Source: Conus ventricosus (lineage: Eukaryota; Mollusca; Gastropoda; Neogastropoda; Conidae). Taken from it: a stretch of DNA of 64,000 bases. The notes beneath the pieces are model-generated. The model worked only from the letters and a program-made list of their open reading frames with translations. It was not told the DNA's origin and made no database searches. Position 1 is the stretch's first letter. Each line of letters opens with the position of its first letter. Below are positions 42,246 to 54,101 of the stretch, in pieces. Both the position numbers and the translations under genes were made by a program. The stretch is from contig CM031601.1 in the NCBI GenBank assembly GCA_018398815.1, positions 12,916,299 through 12,980,298 on the forward strand. Reading direction: 5' to 3'.

Positions 42246-45200
42246 CTGCCACACAATGCAAACAACATCAAGTTGCCTTTGTTCAGGTATCACATCGCTG
42301 TCTGCATTCTGTTATCAGTCCCTGAATGTTGTATGGCTCTGGCCTGTTGGTGACTGTTACAACCTGGACCCTAAGGCCAACCAGTGTGTAATATAAACAT
42401 GTCCTTGAGGTCAACATTTAACTGTTCTGTTTTTGACGGCGATTGATTTAGCATGGTAATCGCCTCGCAGTGCCATCTTCATCATCCTAGGGAGTTACAT
42501 ACTCAAGGGATGGAACTGTGACTGCCTAAGTAATGATGTCAGAATAATGGCCACACACAATCCTCTCACTCTATGAAACATATCTAGGCTGGATTCTCTG
42601 CTGAGTTAAGAGCACACTTGCATTTAGACAACATCTCAAGAACACTATGGGTGAACTCATTATCTCTTCATGTGAAACTGTCCGACGATATATCTGCAAT
42701 CAGCTTGACATGAATCCTGGACCTGGCATTTGCATATGAAGGATAAAACACTGGCTGATCCCAAGAACACCAGGTTTGATACAGGAGACAGCATTCCTTG
42801 GGTGACTATTCTGAACTCTCTCAACTTAAGGAGATAATCCAGGTGCGGGTGAAGAAGAATGGCGCTGAGACATACAGGAATCAGAGAGCTTGCACCGGAT
42901 CCTGTTCCCAGGAAAAATGGAAAGCTGCTCTGATGTGTCAGTGACCCACCCATGCTGGAGCAAATGCTGCATGTGAATGCTTCGCACTGACCAGCTTCTG
43001 ATTCTGTCTTTGTTCTGGAATTTGTCCACGTTTGGGAAGAGTACTCAGCACATTCACACTCAGCATATAAGGGAGAAACCCCCCCAGACAAAGCGCTCAT
43101 GTCAGTGAAACTGAACAAGGCAGACTGTGTGAGAGTGTGTGTTCCTAAAGTAAGGCATGAAGTCAGATTTTTCCCTCTCAAAATCTCAGTTGAGCAAAGA
43201 CCACTGAGTACTTTTATATCAGAAAAATAGTTACACACACACGCACTCACACATGCGCGCACACACACACACAAACACATGCACACACACAAATCTTAAA
43301 AAAACAAACAAATCCCAAATCAGTACAACAATTACCTGAGGATCACTGCGCAGGGATGCAATGCCACCACCTCCTAGGGCTTTATGGAGAAGGAAATTCA
43401 TTCCATCCACTCCAGGAACATCAAATCTGAAAAACAAGAAAAATGGCCTTCCTGGTGACAGCCAACTGCTTTCTGTAACTTGATGTTTTTGCTGTAAACA
43501 TACACAGCTGTACAGTCAGAGGTGGGGCACTTCTCACAGGAGTCTGCGTCTTATTCACAATAGCCCAATCCCACCCACCACTCCTTGTTGCTTTCCCATT
43601 TCTGTTCTCTTCTTTCACAGCTGATATGAAATTCCAAGCCATTCAAAATGCCGAGTTGTTACATTATGGAAAAATGGAATACAGTCAGACTTCCCACAGA
43701 AAAAAAAAAAGAAATCTTGATATTTGGATCTAAAATTGAAGAATGTCTTACTAGACAGGAGATATTGTAGCACAAATAAACATAAAACTGCTCCAACAAA
43801 CCAAGCCTTTATAGGATGAATTCCTTTTATTTTGATATTGTAGAACAAACAAACATAAAACTGCTCCAACAAACCAAGCCTTTATGGGATGAATTCCTTT
43901 CTATTTTGACCGTCACAACTTCAGTGTCCCATTATCTGCAGTCCCCCAGGTTTCACACAATGGCTCCTCCACACATCACCCACACAATGGCTCCTCCACA
44001 AACCACCACACACAATGGCTCCTCCATACACCACCACACACAATGGCTCCTCCACACACCACAACCCACAATGGCTCCTCCACACACCTCCACACACAAT
44101 GGCTCCTCCATACACCACACACAATGGCTCCTCCATACATCACCACACACAATGGCTCCTCCATACACCACCACACACAATGGCTCCTCCACACACCACC
44201 ACACACAATGGCTCCTCCACACACCACCACACACAATGGCTCCTCCATACACCACCACACACAATGGCTCCTCCATACACCATGACACACAATGGCTCCT
44301 CCATACACCACAACCCACAATGGCTCCTCCACACACCTCCACACACAATGGCTCCTCCATACACCACACACAATGGCTCCTCCATACATCACCACACACA
44401 ATGGCTCCTCCATACACCACCACACACAATGGCTCCTCCACACACCACCACCCACAATGGCTCCTCCATACACACCACACACAATGGCTCCTCCATAACA
44501 CCAAGGCTCCTCCATACATCACCACACACAATGGCTCCTCCATACACCACCACACACAATGGCTCCTCCACACACCACCACACACAATGGCTCCTCCATA
44601 CATCACCACACACAATGGCTCCTCCATACACCACCACACACAATGGCTCCTCCATACACCACCACACACAATGGCTCCTCCATACACCACACACACAATG
44701 GCTCCTCCATACACCACCACACACAATGGCTCCTCCATACACCACCACACACAATGGCTCCTCCACACACCACCACACACAATGGCTCCTCCATACATCA
44801 CCACACACAATGGCTCCTCCATACACCACCACACACAATGGCTCCTCCATACACCACCACACACAATGCTCTCCACACACCACCACACACAATGGCTCCT
44901 CCATACATGACCACACACAATGGCTCCTCCATACACCACCACACACAATGGCTCCTCCACACACCACCACACACAATGGCTCCTCCATACATCACCACAC
45001 ACAATGGCTCCTCCACACACCACCACACACAATGGCTCCTCCATACACCACCACACACAATGGCTCCTCAATACACCACCACACATAATGGTTCCTCCAT
45101 ACACCACCACAAATAATGGCTCCTCCATACACCACCACACACAATGGCTCCTCCCAACACACATCAGCTCTCCATACACACACACATGGCTCCTCCATAC

Positions 45201-48200
45201 ATGACCACACACAATGGCTCCTCCACACACACCACCACACACAAATGGCTCCTCCATACACCACACACAATGGCTACTCCAACATCACCACACACAATGG
45301 CTCTCCTACCCACCACACAATGCTCTCCACACACACCACACACAATGGCTCCTCCAACACCACCACACACAATGGCTCCTCAACACCACACATGGTCCTC
45401 CACACCACCACACAATGGCTCCTCCATACACCACCACACACAATGGCTCCTCCACACACACCACACACAATGGCTCCTCCATACATGACCACACACAATG
45501 GCTCCTCCACACACCACACACACACAATGGCTCCTCCAACCACACACAATGGTCCCACACACACACAATGGCTCCTCCATCACCAACAATGCTCTACACA
45601 CACACACAATGGCTCCTCCATACATGACCACACACAATGGCCCATCCTCCACACACTCCACACACCCATGGTCTACCACACACAAATGGCTCCTCCATAC
45701 ACCACCACACACAATGGCTCCTCCAACACACCACACACAATGGCTCCTCCATACACTGCACCACACACAATGGCTCCTCCACACACCACCACACACAATG
45801 GCTCCTCCAACACCACACACACAATGGCTCCTCCATACACACCACACACAATGGCTCCTCCAACACCACCACACACAATGGCTCCTCCAACACCACACAC
45901 ACAATGGCTCCTCCACACACCACCACACACAATGGCTCCTCCATACACCACCACACAATGGCTCCTCCACACACCACCACACACAATGGCTCCTCCATAC
46001 ACCACCACACACAATGGCTCCTCCATACACCACCACACACAATGGCTCCTCCATACACCACCACAACACAATGGCTCCTCCATACACCACCACACAATGG
46101 CTCCTCCAACACCACCACACAATGGCTCCTCCATACACACCACACACAATGGCTCCTCCACACCACACACAAGGCTTCCCCCACATGCACACACCAATGG
46201 CTCCTCCATACACCACCACACACAATGGCTCCTCCATACACCACCATACACAAATGGCTCTCCACACATCACCACACACAATGGCTCCTCCAACACCACC
46301 ACACACAATGGCTCCTCCACCACCACACATGGCTCCTCCACCACCACACAATGGCTCCTCCACACGACCACACACAATGGCTCCTCCACACACCACCACA
46401 CACAATGGCTCCTCCATACACCACCACACACAATGGCTCCTCCAACACCACCACACACAATGGCTCCTCCACATCACACCACACACAATGGCTCCTACCA
46501 CACACACATCACCACCACACAATGGCTCCTCCACCACCACCACACACAATGGCTCCTCCAACACACCACACACAATGGCTCCTCCACACACCACCACACA
46601 CAATGGCTCCTCCAACCACACCACACACAATGGCTCCTCCACACCACCACCACAATGGCTCCTCCACCCACCACACACTCACACAATGGCTCCTCCAACA
46701 CCACCACACACAATGGCTCCTCCATAACCACCACACACAATGGCTCCTCCACTCACCACCACACACAATGGCTCCTCCACATACCACCACACACAATGGC
46801 TCCTCCACCCACCACCACACACAATGGCTCCTCCACACACACCACCACACACACACAATGGCTCCTGTCATTGCCCAGCACACCAGCCGTTCATAGGGAT
46901 CTGTCAAAATCATATCATCATGAGGCCACCTACCAGGGGAGAAACAAACTGCTGCCAGGTGACTCAGGTACTGTTTAGTGGTGCCTTTTCTGATTAAAAA
47001 TAGGCAGGATATCGCACTCTTGGTGGTAATAGATATTGCTATGTCATATTCTTCGCAGAAGTGAGCGTCCCCACCTGAGTGAGCTCCAATATCTGTTTAA
47101 TGACCTTGGCCTTGCCTATAATGTAAACTTTGACACAAAGGAAGGGATTTTTTTAATAAAGAAGGTAGGAACTGGAAGGTTCCAATCAGGGAGCTGCCGG
47201 TTCTGCCTCTGGGAAAACTTTTCTACGCATGAATTTCATTGCGGGCAGCTTTGTAACGTTTGTTGCAAAAAAACTGAGGTGAGTGAGGAGTGCTAATGTA
47301 ATTGGCCATCAACTGAATTTCTGCACTTTTTTACCATTAATTGTATGCGCACACCATAGCTCCATTCACATAGCCAGCCGCAAATTTGTACCAAAGATGT
47401 TGTTTACCATGGCTAGGCCTATTTCTCAGCTGGCATTTGCTGAAAAAAATACTGTCTGCATTTTTCTAAAAGATCTCCCGGCTTCAAATTACAAAGAGAA
47501 AAACAAAAGAAACTTGACATGATTAACTGTCAGCTCCCCTATCTAGTGTCGGTTTAGTGTCGATGAACTGTCAGCTCCCCTATCTAGAACAAAGTATCAA
47601 AGCAGCAGGTACATACCTTTCCACATTGACTCCTGTGGTGCTTTCAAACAGGTGGGCAAAATAGGTTTCCACAGTGTGTGCCGTCAGAGCCTGTCGCAAG
47701 TACGGCAGGTACGATGGGTGGCGAGCTATCACAGCTGTGTGACCAAAGAACACAAATGACTCAAGACCTTTGTGTGTAAATTGTATCCATTTCTGTTTAT
47801 CACTACTGTCTGACTACTCTAATAAAATGCCTCAAGATGATATCGAATAAATCATGTACATAATTATCAGAAATGGAGCTATCCATTGTCAACCATTTGT
47901 TATCATCACCATCATAAAAGAAATACTTCTGTGTCATAAAAAATGCACTCTGGTTTATTAATGAAATTCAAACTTTACCTACGTCTGAATATAAAGGCAC
48001 ATAAATAAACTGTTGGTAAAATCAAGTGTATAATATAAATATATTGGCCTCATTATGAGGTCAATGAATGCAGCTCTCCAACTCAGAAGAAATAAACTCT
48101 GTGACACAGACTTTCCTCACTGGAGCATTGCTCTGGGTCATTCCAGAGTGATCAGGCAGGAAATAATAAGTGTTAACAACTTCATACACACACACACACA

Positions 48201-50310
48201 CAATAAACATGGAATTCTATTCAATGATAAAAGTGCAGTTCAACCCTTTCTTCTCTCTGCCAATGTTGGTCAAACTATTCCTGACTCACTGACTGTTACC
48301 TGACTGATGGAATACTAACTTTGATAGTTCACCATGAAAATACACCATCACTTCAAAGTATTTACATCAGGATATTTGATTCATGAATAAAAATAATGGG
48401 CATTCATTTACTGCAGAGGACTTCTTGCACACTTCTTATGAGAGGAGAGCTAAGCTGCCAAACAGTTACGAAAAGATTTTTTCGAGGAGGGTGGGTGGGG
48501 AGGGGTGGGGTGTCCTTATATTACTTGCATCTGACAGCTATAGTGAAGCATGTGTAATTAAACCATTTTGATTCCTGTTTTTGTTGCTGTTTTTTTTTTT
48601 TAAAAACCAAATTTCGCTTCCACACATTACACAAGTATCACGCCAACACACAAAACACACACCAATGTTGGCACTGTTGCCTTTGTCTCCACTGCGTGTG
48701 TAGGCCAGGTCTTCCAGTCGGAAAGTGAAGTCTCCAGTTGGCAAGTTCTGTTCTGGCTCCTGGTCCCTGCTGTTGATGGGAGGGTAGGCTTGCGTCAGGT
48801 ATTCTGCAGTGGGAACACTGGGCGGTGCGTACGTCTCCACAAGCTCGTTGTTCATCTCTATCGAGATCTGCAATAACATTTACCATGATTTTCTTCACTT
48901 TTGAAGTAATACACTATCTGAGATGAATAAAACAACAACCAATTTCTAATCTTCCATCTCTTGATGAAAATGGCAGTCAACAACCTGGAAACAAAAATCT
49001 GTAAAGTTTACAAAGTAAGTTCTGGAAAATTCCCTTCTTCCTTGCAGAGAAAAAGGTTCTGCTGTGAGAGGAAAGGGGGATAAACAATCAGGCTAGCACG
49101 CATGGAAGTGAAATATACTTATTCTTGTTTTTTTCCAAAAATTCAATGTCAGGTTAACCATTTCATTGTGAGTTTAAATGTTATTAAACTGTATCATTTA
49201 GTTTATGTATCATTTACTTTGCTCTCTGATAAGCAGCAGCAGCTACCAGAGATTTCAGATGTTGGCAAAGTGCTAAATGCTTGCTATGTGCATGGCACAG
49301 ATAAATGTTTAAAACATGTTGCAGACATCTCATGACCAAATATGAAACTATGGTGCTGGATGCTTACTGTCCTTCACTGGAGACCTTCTTCTGCACTGGG
49401 ATAAATTCCAGAACTTTTCTGTGACAACCTTGAAAGAAACTTTCGAGTTACATCTTTGACCAGCCATACTCACATGCACGTGTAGACAGACACAGGCATA
49501 CATGTATACAAAATCACACAAACCACACACACACATACCATGTCATGTACAAACACAAACATAAGCCACTCACCTCAACATTGTTCTTTGGATACAAAAA
49601 TGAAAATAATTTCAACACAGGAGATCTGCAACAACAGAGAAAATGAAGACCTTGAAGAGAACTGCAAAAATGTAAATCTTTTATGTTTGTCTGACCTGTC
49701 TGGCTAAAAAAAATCTGCCTAAGATATTTTTAGTGTTAATAAAAACAAACATACAAAAACAGCATAATAAAATGCACATGTACAGAAAGATCACACTATT
49801 ATCTTTAGCATACACATGCACACTCTAATCTCTATACACCACAATCTTCCTCCTCTTTCCTTAGGGACAGACAGACAGACAGACAGACACACACACCACA
49901 CAACTCTTTAAAAATAATAGAAAAAAGAAAAGAGCACAATTTTCAGGAAAAGCCTACACATCAGACAACTGTGTTCTTCACAGTCAGTGTAAAACTAAAC
50001 ATTAATGAGAGGACAAAACAATGCTGACATATTGAAACTTACACTTTGGGTCTCCCTCCCACAATGCCACATAACCCCGGAGCTGTTGGAAAAGAAAACA
50101 AGAATCATGTGAACGATTACACTTCAATTGATGACAATGTGAAAAGGACAATATCTTTTCTTCCATCTTTTTTCACAGTGAAGATCACAGTGCAAAAGTA
50201 AACATACAACTGCGTTCTCTCATGCACCATTTCTCCTTTTCCTTTTCTTTACCCATATGTACACACACACACACACCACACACACAAACACACACACACA
50301 CACACACAAA

Positions 50311-50354
<44 letters not shown>

Positions 50355-53300
50355 CACACACAACACACAACTACAATACAACACACACACAACACACATG
50401 CACACACACACACTACACACAAACACATACATACACACACACACAAAACACACACATACACAAACACACACAAATGCATACCCCACACACAGCCTTTATT
50501 GTTTCCGCTCTTCATTTGCATGCTTGTAGACGCACACACATAGCACACCAACACACACACACACACACACTGCAGCACACACACAGGCACACACACACAC
50601 ACACAAACACAACCACAATACACACACACCACACACACACACCCCACACACACCACACTCACCCATTCCTGTCCCAGCAGGGGCGATTTCACGGGCAAAG
50701 AACTCTAAGGCCTTCTTTGATTGTGAGTGACAGCCAACCACATCATTAGCTCCCTTGTGTCCTGAAGGGTCACAACAAAATCTGGTGAGGTTCCACCCTA
50801 AGTGTACCACACTACACCAGTCAGGAATCTGCATGCAGCCTTCGCCCTAAGTGTACCACACTACACCAGTCAGGAATCTGCATGCAGCCTTCGCCCTAAG
50901 TGCACCACACTACACCAGTCAGGAATCTGCACGCAGCCTTCGCCCTAAGTGCACCACACTACACCAGTCAGGAATCTGCACGCAGGCTTCACCCTGTGTA
51001 CCACACTACACCAGCCAGGAATCTGCATGCAGCCTTCACACCCTAAGTGTACCACACTACACCAGTCAGGAATCTGCACGCAGCCTTCGCCCTAAGTGCA
51101 CCACACTACACCAGTCAGGAATCTGCACGCAGCCTTCGCCCTAAGTGCACCACACTACACCAGTCAGGAATCTGCATGCAGCCTTCGCCTAAGTGCACCA
51201 CACTACACCAGTCAGGAATCTGCACGCAGCCTTCGCCCTAAATGTACCACACTACACCAGCCAGGAATCTGCACGCAGCCTTCACACCCTAAGTGTACCA
51301 CACTATACCAATCAGGAATCTGCACGCAGCCTTCTTACTTACTCACATGTGTCTACCACCCCTCATGTGGCAAACGGTGCCAACAAGAGTCCTAGACATC
51401 TTCATTCTGAGCTTTTTGTTCTAAGTGGCTCTGAGTGACTCCATCTTTCTGCTGTCCGTTTCAGTGTTGGGGGCAACCTCTTTTCCTCCTCCAAATCAAG
51501 GGCCTGCCTGCTAGTGATGTCTTCTGAAGACTTGTGTGATTCAGTTTCAGTCCAGCTAGCGCTTTTTCCTTGTATTGTTTTCTGCAGGAGCTGTTCTTAT
51601 CCCTGTCAGAAATGGTTACTGCTAATGATGTTGGAAGAGCAGTAGAAAGAAACTCGTGGAGAGCGTGCGTGCAGCAGAGAGTCTCGAAGAGAAGCCCTCT
51701 TCAAGCAAGTGTTTCGGCCCTAATCTCCTGACACTCTAGGGCCACACCCGGTTCATGACTCCGGATGTCCCTCTGCTGCCCCTTTTTTTTCCCATCTTGG
51801 GACGAGCCATGGCTGGGATTCGAACCCATGACCCTCTGGACATGCTCATTTTCCACTTAATGACTCGCGCTTTAACCACTGAGCCACAGGGACACCTAAT
51901 ATTTGTAGGGAAATTAAGCCTTATGAAGTTCACCTTTGGGTAGTTTTGCTCCATAGGCGTCTCTACATGTGGCATACACAATGTCCCCATATGTGGCTAG
52001 TTTGTGTTCCAGGGTGCTTTTCCCTATCAGTGCATCGAGTCTATGGACGATTTTTGCATCCAGTTTCTCCCAATCTTCAGTTTCGTTTGCTCGTGGCAGG
52101 TTGAGTTTCAGGCGCCTGGCATCGAGGGCCTGTGCAAATTCCTCATCCGAACCAACAGCATGGATGTCCTTGGCACTGTGGTTTAAATCCTGGCCTTGGT
52201 CTTCCGACGTCTTATCTGCTGATGCAGTGCGCTGCTGCTCATTCAGATGTGTCTTCACACATCCCATCTTTGTTCTGTGGATCTTCATGCCACGGGTGGT
52301 AGCGAAACGCTTTCCACAGACACATGGATATTCCATTTGGTCTATGTTCATAGTCCGTTTGGGATTTGCAGTCGTGATTGGTTGAGCACCGATGGATTCA
52401 TCATTCTCTCCCCCTTTCGGTGAATCCTGGGAGCATCTTTTCCTTTTATTCTTAGTAGCCACATGTTTAAGGCAAAGTGGGGAGCCAGCCCACAGAGCCC
52501 TTGGTTCTGGTCTTTCCCAGTGTCCTCCGGTCTTTCCCGGACGTCCTCCGGCCTATTCCCGGAAGTCAATGGTTTACCCATGCATCAGTAGAAAGAAACT
52601 CGTGGAGAGCGTGGCAGCAGAGAGTCCTCAGAAGAGAAGCCCCCTTCAAGCAAGTGTTTCGGCCCTAATCTCCTGACACTCTAGGGGGGTTGGGCCACAC
52701 CCGGTTCATGACTCCGGATGTCCCTCTGCTGCCCCTTTTTTTCCCCCATCTTGGGACGAGCCATGGCTGGGATTCGAACCCATGACCCTCTGGACATGCT
52801 CATTTTCCACTTAATGACTCGCGCTTTAACCACTGAGCCACAGGGACACCTGATATTTGTAGGGAAATTAAGCAGGATATAAAGAATCCTTACAAACCCT
52901 TGACTGCCACTGATGAGAATGCTAGTCTACTGAGACACTGTAACATCCTGTGATAGCATGGATAAGATAAGATAATGTGCTTATAGCCAGCCGACCGCAG
53001 AGGGCCACATCAGGCTGTCACCACGTAAAATCAACTCACCATCATTTAAAAAAAACAAAAAAACAAAAAACAACTTTCACACATCTCGTTAAATGACATC
53101 GTCTGTGATAGCATGGGGCAGACCGATCAGCTTATCATGTACTATGTCTTGTCTTGTTTTACACAGGACAGAATAAGTGTACTGAGGTGAAGCAATTACA
53201 TCTTAAAAAAAAAAAAATTAAAGAGTTCACACAGCATGATTGCTCTCCTCTAAATCCGTAGCTACCTACCTTCATTTAGTACTGTTCAGCAGTCAAGGGG

Positions 53301-53682
53301 TTAAACAGTTGTTGAAGATCTTTGTTTTTTGATTGTTGTTACTGTCATCCCATAAACATCTTTACTATATCATTCTTGTGTACAATTATATATATTAATA
53401 TATCTATTTTGAGTACAATCACATCTTTCTATCTATATCTATCTATCTATATACATCTTCATTGTGACATTGCTGTATGCCATTTTATATATTTACACAC
53501 CCTCATTATAACATTTGTGCAAAGTACATCCACGCTGTGGTTATAAAACTATACACTTACATACATACTGTCATCACAACACTGATATACACCACTTTAT
53601 ATACATCCTAAAGGCAACATAACCCTAACTCTAACCTTATACTCTCTCTCTCTCTCCGTGTGTGTGTGTGTGTGTGTGTGTG

Positions 53683-53721
<39 letters not shown>

Positions 53722-53943
53722 AATTTTAAGCACAATCACAACTACGTTTGAAATGTTCTAATACTACGCCATCAGCTCAAATAACAACATTAAAAAAAGA
53801 AGAGACCTGTTAGAAGACAAACCACGAAAAGATCTCTTACACAGCGTCTGGCATGTGGCCCATACATAGCCTCTGTTCCCAACAGTTCTATTCTGGAATC
53901 GCTGAAGTCTTCCAGGTTGAGCTGGTGGAAGATACGCCGACAC
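42168..53943 (-). CDS. AtuA-family (DUF1446) protein gene, multi-exon, 5' end not found
   Basis: Eight exons on the minus strand encode the C-terminal half of an AtuA/DUF1446 protein: 53,943-53,841, 50,761-50,663, 50,082-50,043, 49,625-49,574, 48,867-48,663, 47,734-47,617, 43,426-43,336 and 42,245-42,168. The last seven join with matching phases (lengths 99, 40, 52, 205, 118, 91 and 78) and GT-AG sites, ending in TAG. Visible motifs are IELLGTEAMYGPHA, then GIVGGRPKVSPVLKLFSFL (end of the main AtuA domain), and LAYTRSGDKGNSANI, VIARHPSYLPYLRQAL, GMNFLLHKALGGGG and GKALGQLLLDFEI, which form the smaller C-terminal domain. Bacterial AtuA is needed for acyclic terpene (citronellol, geraniol) breakdown, but its reaction is unclear, so function in an animal is unknown. 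One short exon of length 1 mod 3 is still missing between the first two listed, and the N-terminal exons were not located. Confidence 0.88.
43200..43295. repeat. (CA)n-rich microsatellite in intron
   Basis: An interrupted CA run stands just downstream of the ALGGGG exon. Open frames over it are composition effects. Confidence 0.9.
43336..43426 (-). CDS. AtuA-family gene, exon with ALGGGG motif
   Basis: Acceptor TTTTTCAG and donor CAG/GTAATT bound 91 bases. The first base completes an AGA codon begun by the previous exon (VNVER, then FDVPGVDG). It contains NFLLHKALGGGG followed by ASLRSDPQ, strongly conserved in the AtuA C-terminal domain. Confidence 0.92.
43935..46866. repeat. 28-bp minisatellite array, about 100 copies
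   Basis: The unit is ATGGCTCCTCCATACACC followed by ACCACACACA. To about 45,120 copies are very regular, with CAC/TAC and ACC/ATC variants; from there to 46,866 many have 1-3 bp indels. The unit has no stop in any plus frame and few on minus, so open frames up to 620 codons arise (43,816-44,910, 44,015-45,088, 45,116-46,978 plus; 43,953-45,266 and others minus). All are period-84 repeats of the three frames of one 28-mer, without a protein-like start or any conserved domain. The array lies inside the 4.2 kb intron between the exons at 47,617 and 43,426. Confidence 0.95.
46915..47015 (-). repeat. Diverged fragment of the long SINE 3' region
   Basis: The words CCACCTACCAGGGGAGAAAC and TTTAGTGGTGCCTTTTCTGA match 29,690-29,770 and 54,275-54,355 with clear divergence. 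No poly-A end or target duplication was seen, so it is an old fragment next to the minisatellite. Confidence 0.62.
47617..47734 (-). CDS. AtuA-family gene, exon VIARHPSY
   Basis: The exon has acceptor GTCACACAG and donor AAAG/GTATGT. Its first two bases complete GCT with the preceding exon's last G, and it encodes VIARHPSYLPYLRQAL and HTVETYFAHLFE, part of the C-terminal AtuA-like domain. Confidence 0.92.
48663..48867 (-). CDS. AtuA-family gene, exon with RSGDKGNSANI motif
   Basis: The exon has acceptor TTATTGCAG and donor ATTG/GTGTGT and is 205 bases in phase 0. It begins ISIEMNNELVETYAPP, has a proline-rich linker and then LEDLAYTRSGDKGNSANI. The R-S-G-D-K-G motif marks the start of the C-terminal domain of the family, and the linker before it is typical of interdomain sequence. 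Confidence 0.93.
49574..49625 (-). CDS. AtuA-family gene, 52-base exon
   Basis: The exon has acceptor GTTGCAG and donor GAG/GTGAGT. It encodes SPVLKLFSFLYPKNNVE, continuing GGRPKV from the exon before; S-P-V-x2-L-F-S-F-L is conserved in the family. Confidence 0.92.
50043..50082 (-). CDS. AtuA-family gene, 40-base exon GIVGGRPK
   Basis: The exon has acceptor CCAACAG and donor AAAGT/GTAAGT. Its 40 bases give PGLCGIVGGRPK plus part of V. Both boundary phases fit the neighbouring exons. Confidence 0.91.
50225..50660. repeat. CA-rich microsatellite block in intron
   Basis: Dense, interrupted (CA)n fills about 435 bases between the exons at 50,082 and 50,663. Long open frames over it on both strands are artefacts. 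Confidence 0.9.
50663..50761 (-). CDS. AtuA-family gene, exon HKGANDVVG
   Basis: The exon has acceptor CCCTTCAG and donor ATGG/GTGAGT and is 99 bases long. It encodes HKGANDVVGCHSQSKKALEF followed by FAREIAPAGTGM. The F-x-R-E-x-A-P segment precedes GGRPK in the family. It starts in phase 1, so the exon before it must end one base into a codon. Confidence 0.9.
50795..51335. repeat. 49-bp tandem array, about eleven copies
   Basis: The unit is CTAAGTGCACCACACTACAC followed by CAGTCAGGAATCTGCACGCA and GCCTTCGCC. It starts within 35 bases of an acceptor-bearing exon, so it lies over the intron's 3' part. Open frames across it are by-products. Confidence 0.93.
51636..51910 (-). mobile_element. tRNA-headed SINE, second family, copy 1
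   Basis: The minus strand starts AGGTGTCCCTGTGGCTCAGT, with A box TGGCTCAGTGG (51,886-51,876) and B box GGGTTCGAATCCC (51,827-51,815), followed by an A run and about 140 bases of body. It is a near copy of 52,583-52,860. Both copies share the same upstream flank ATTTGTAGGGAAATTAAGC. Confidence 0.76.
51914..52500 (-). pseudogene. LINE-like ORF start with C-x-C...H-x4-C zinc finger
   Basis: An open frame of at least 182 codons ends near 51,914. It encodes a basic start (NKRKRCSQDS), a zinc finger YPCVCGKRFATTRGMKIHR ending in MGC, and then WEKLDAKIVHRLDAL and TLEHKLATYGDIVYATC. A finger of this C-x-C-x12-H-x4-C type followed by such a helical segment is known to me from the N-terminus of reverse-transcriptase ORFs of some non-LTR elements (R2/NeSL-like). 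The frame stops at the SINE copy, so no RT domain is present. The reading GTG at 52,462 is not a likely start; the frame is open further upstream. The function is inferred from motif memory only. Confidence 0.5.
52583..52865 (-). mobile_element. tRNA-headed SINE, second family, copy 2
   Basis: It has the same layout as copy 1: A box at 52,840-52,830, B box at 52,781-52,769, and matching body down to AGTAGAAAGAAACTCGTGG. It differs by short indels, including a GGGGTTG insertion near 52,685. Together the two copies bracket the zinc-finger ORF as direct repeats. Confidence 0.76.
52955..53040. repeat. Possible repeat tail with GATAA units
   Basis: GATAAGATAAGATAATGTGC is followed by a segment AGCCGACCGCAGAGGGCCAC. 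Pentanucleotide tails of this kind end some SINE/LINE families. No head was found. Confidence 0.35.
53641..53719. repeat. (TC)n(GT)n microsatellite
   Basis: A short TC run is followed by about 35 GT units with one interruption. It lies in the AtuA-family intron. Confidence 0.93.
53841..53943 (-). CDS. AtuA-family gene, most upstream exon identified
   Basis: The exon has acceptor AATGTTGCAG and donor CGCTGT/GTAAGA. Read with one leading base it encodes CRRIFHQLNLEDFSDSRIEL and LGTEAMYGPHARRC; I-E-L-x-G-x4-Y-G is a family motif upstream of the GGRPK region. It ends in phase 0 while the next identified exon begins in phase 1, so an exon is missing between them. Confidence 0.78.
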
Positions 53944-54101
53944 CTGCAACATTGCTACAGCATCAGCTTACCCGCTGGACGCACTGAACGTGACTTGTTT
54001 CCCCTGGACAAGATGCCAGCGAAGTACCCAGAACATCAGCAGCCTGTCCCCACTGAAGACACCACCCACCCGTCTTCCATGCTCTGGTCCCTTGTAAAAT
54101 T

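Noticed and set aside
43935..46866. CRISPR-like array of short repeats
   Set aside because: The copies are head to tail without unique spacers, and the genome is eukaryotic.
45116..46978. 620-codon open frame, with similar long frames on both strands over 43,816-46,978
   Set aside because: They are translations of a 28-bp minisatellite in rotating frames, without a domain, and lie in an intron of the AtuA-family gene.
50222..50749. 175-codon histidine-threonine frame and its minus-strand cysteine-valine counterpart
   Set aside because: Both are translations of CA/GT microsatellite sequence.
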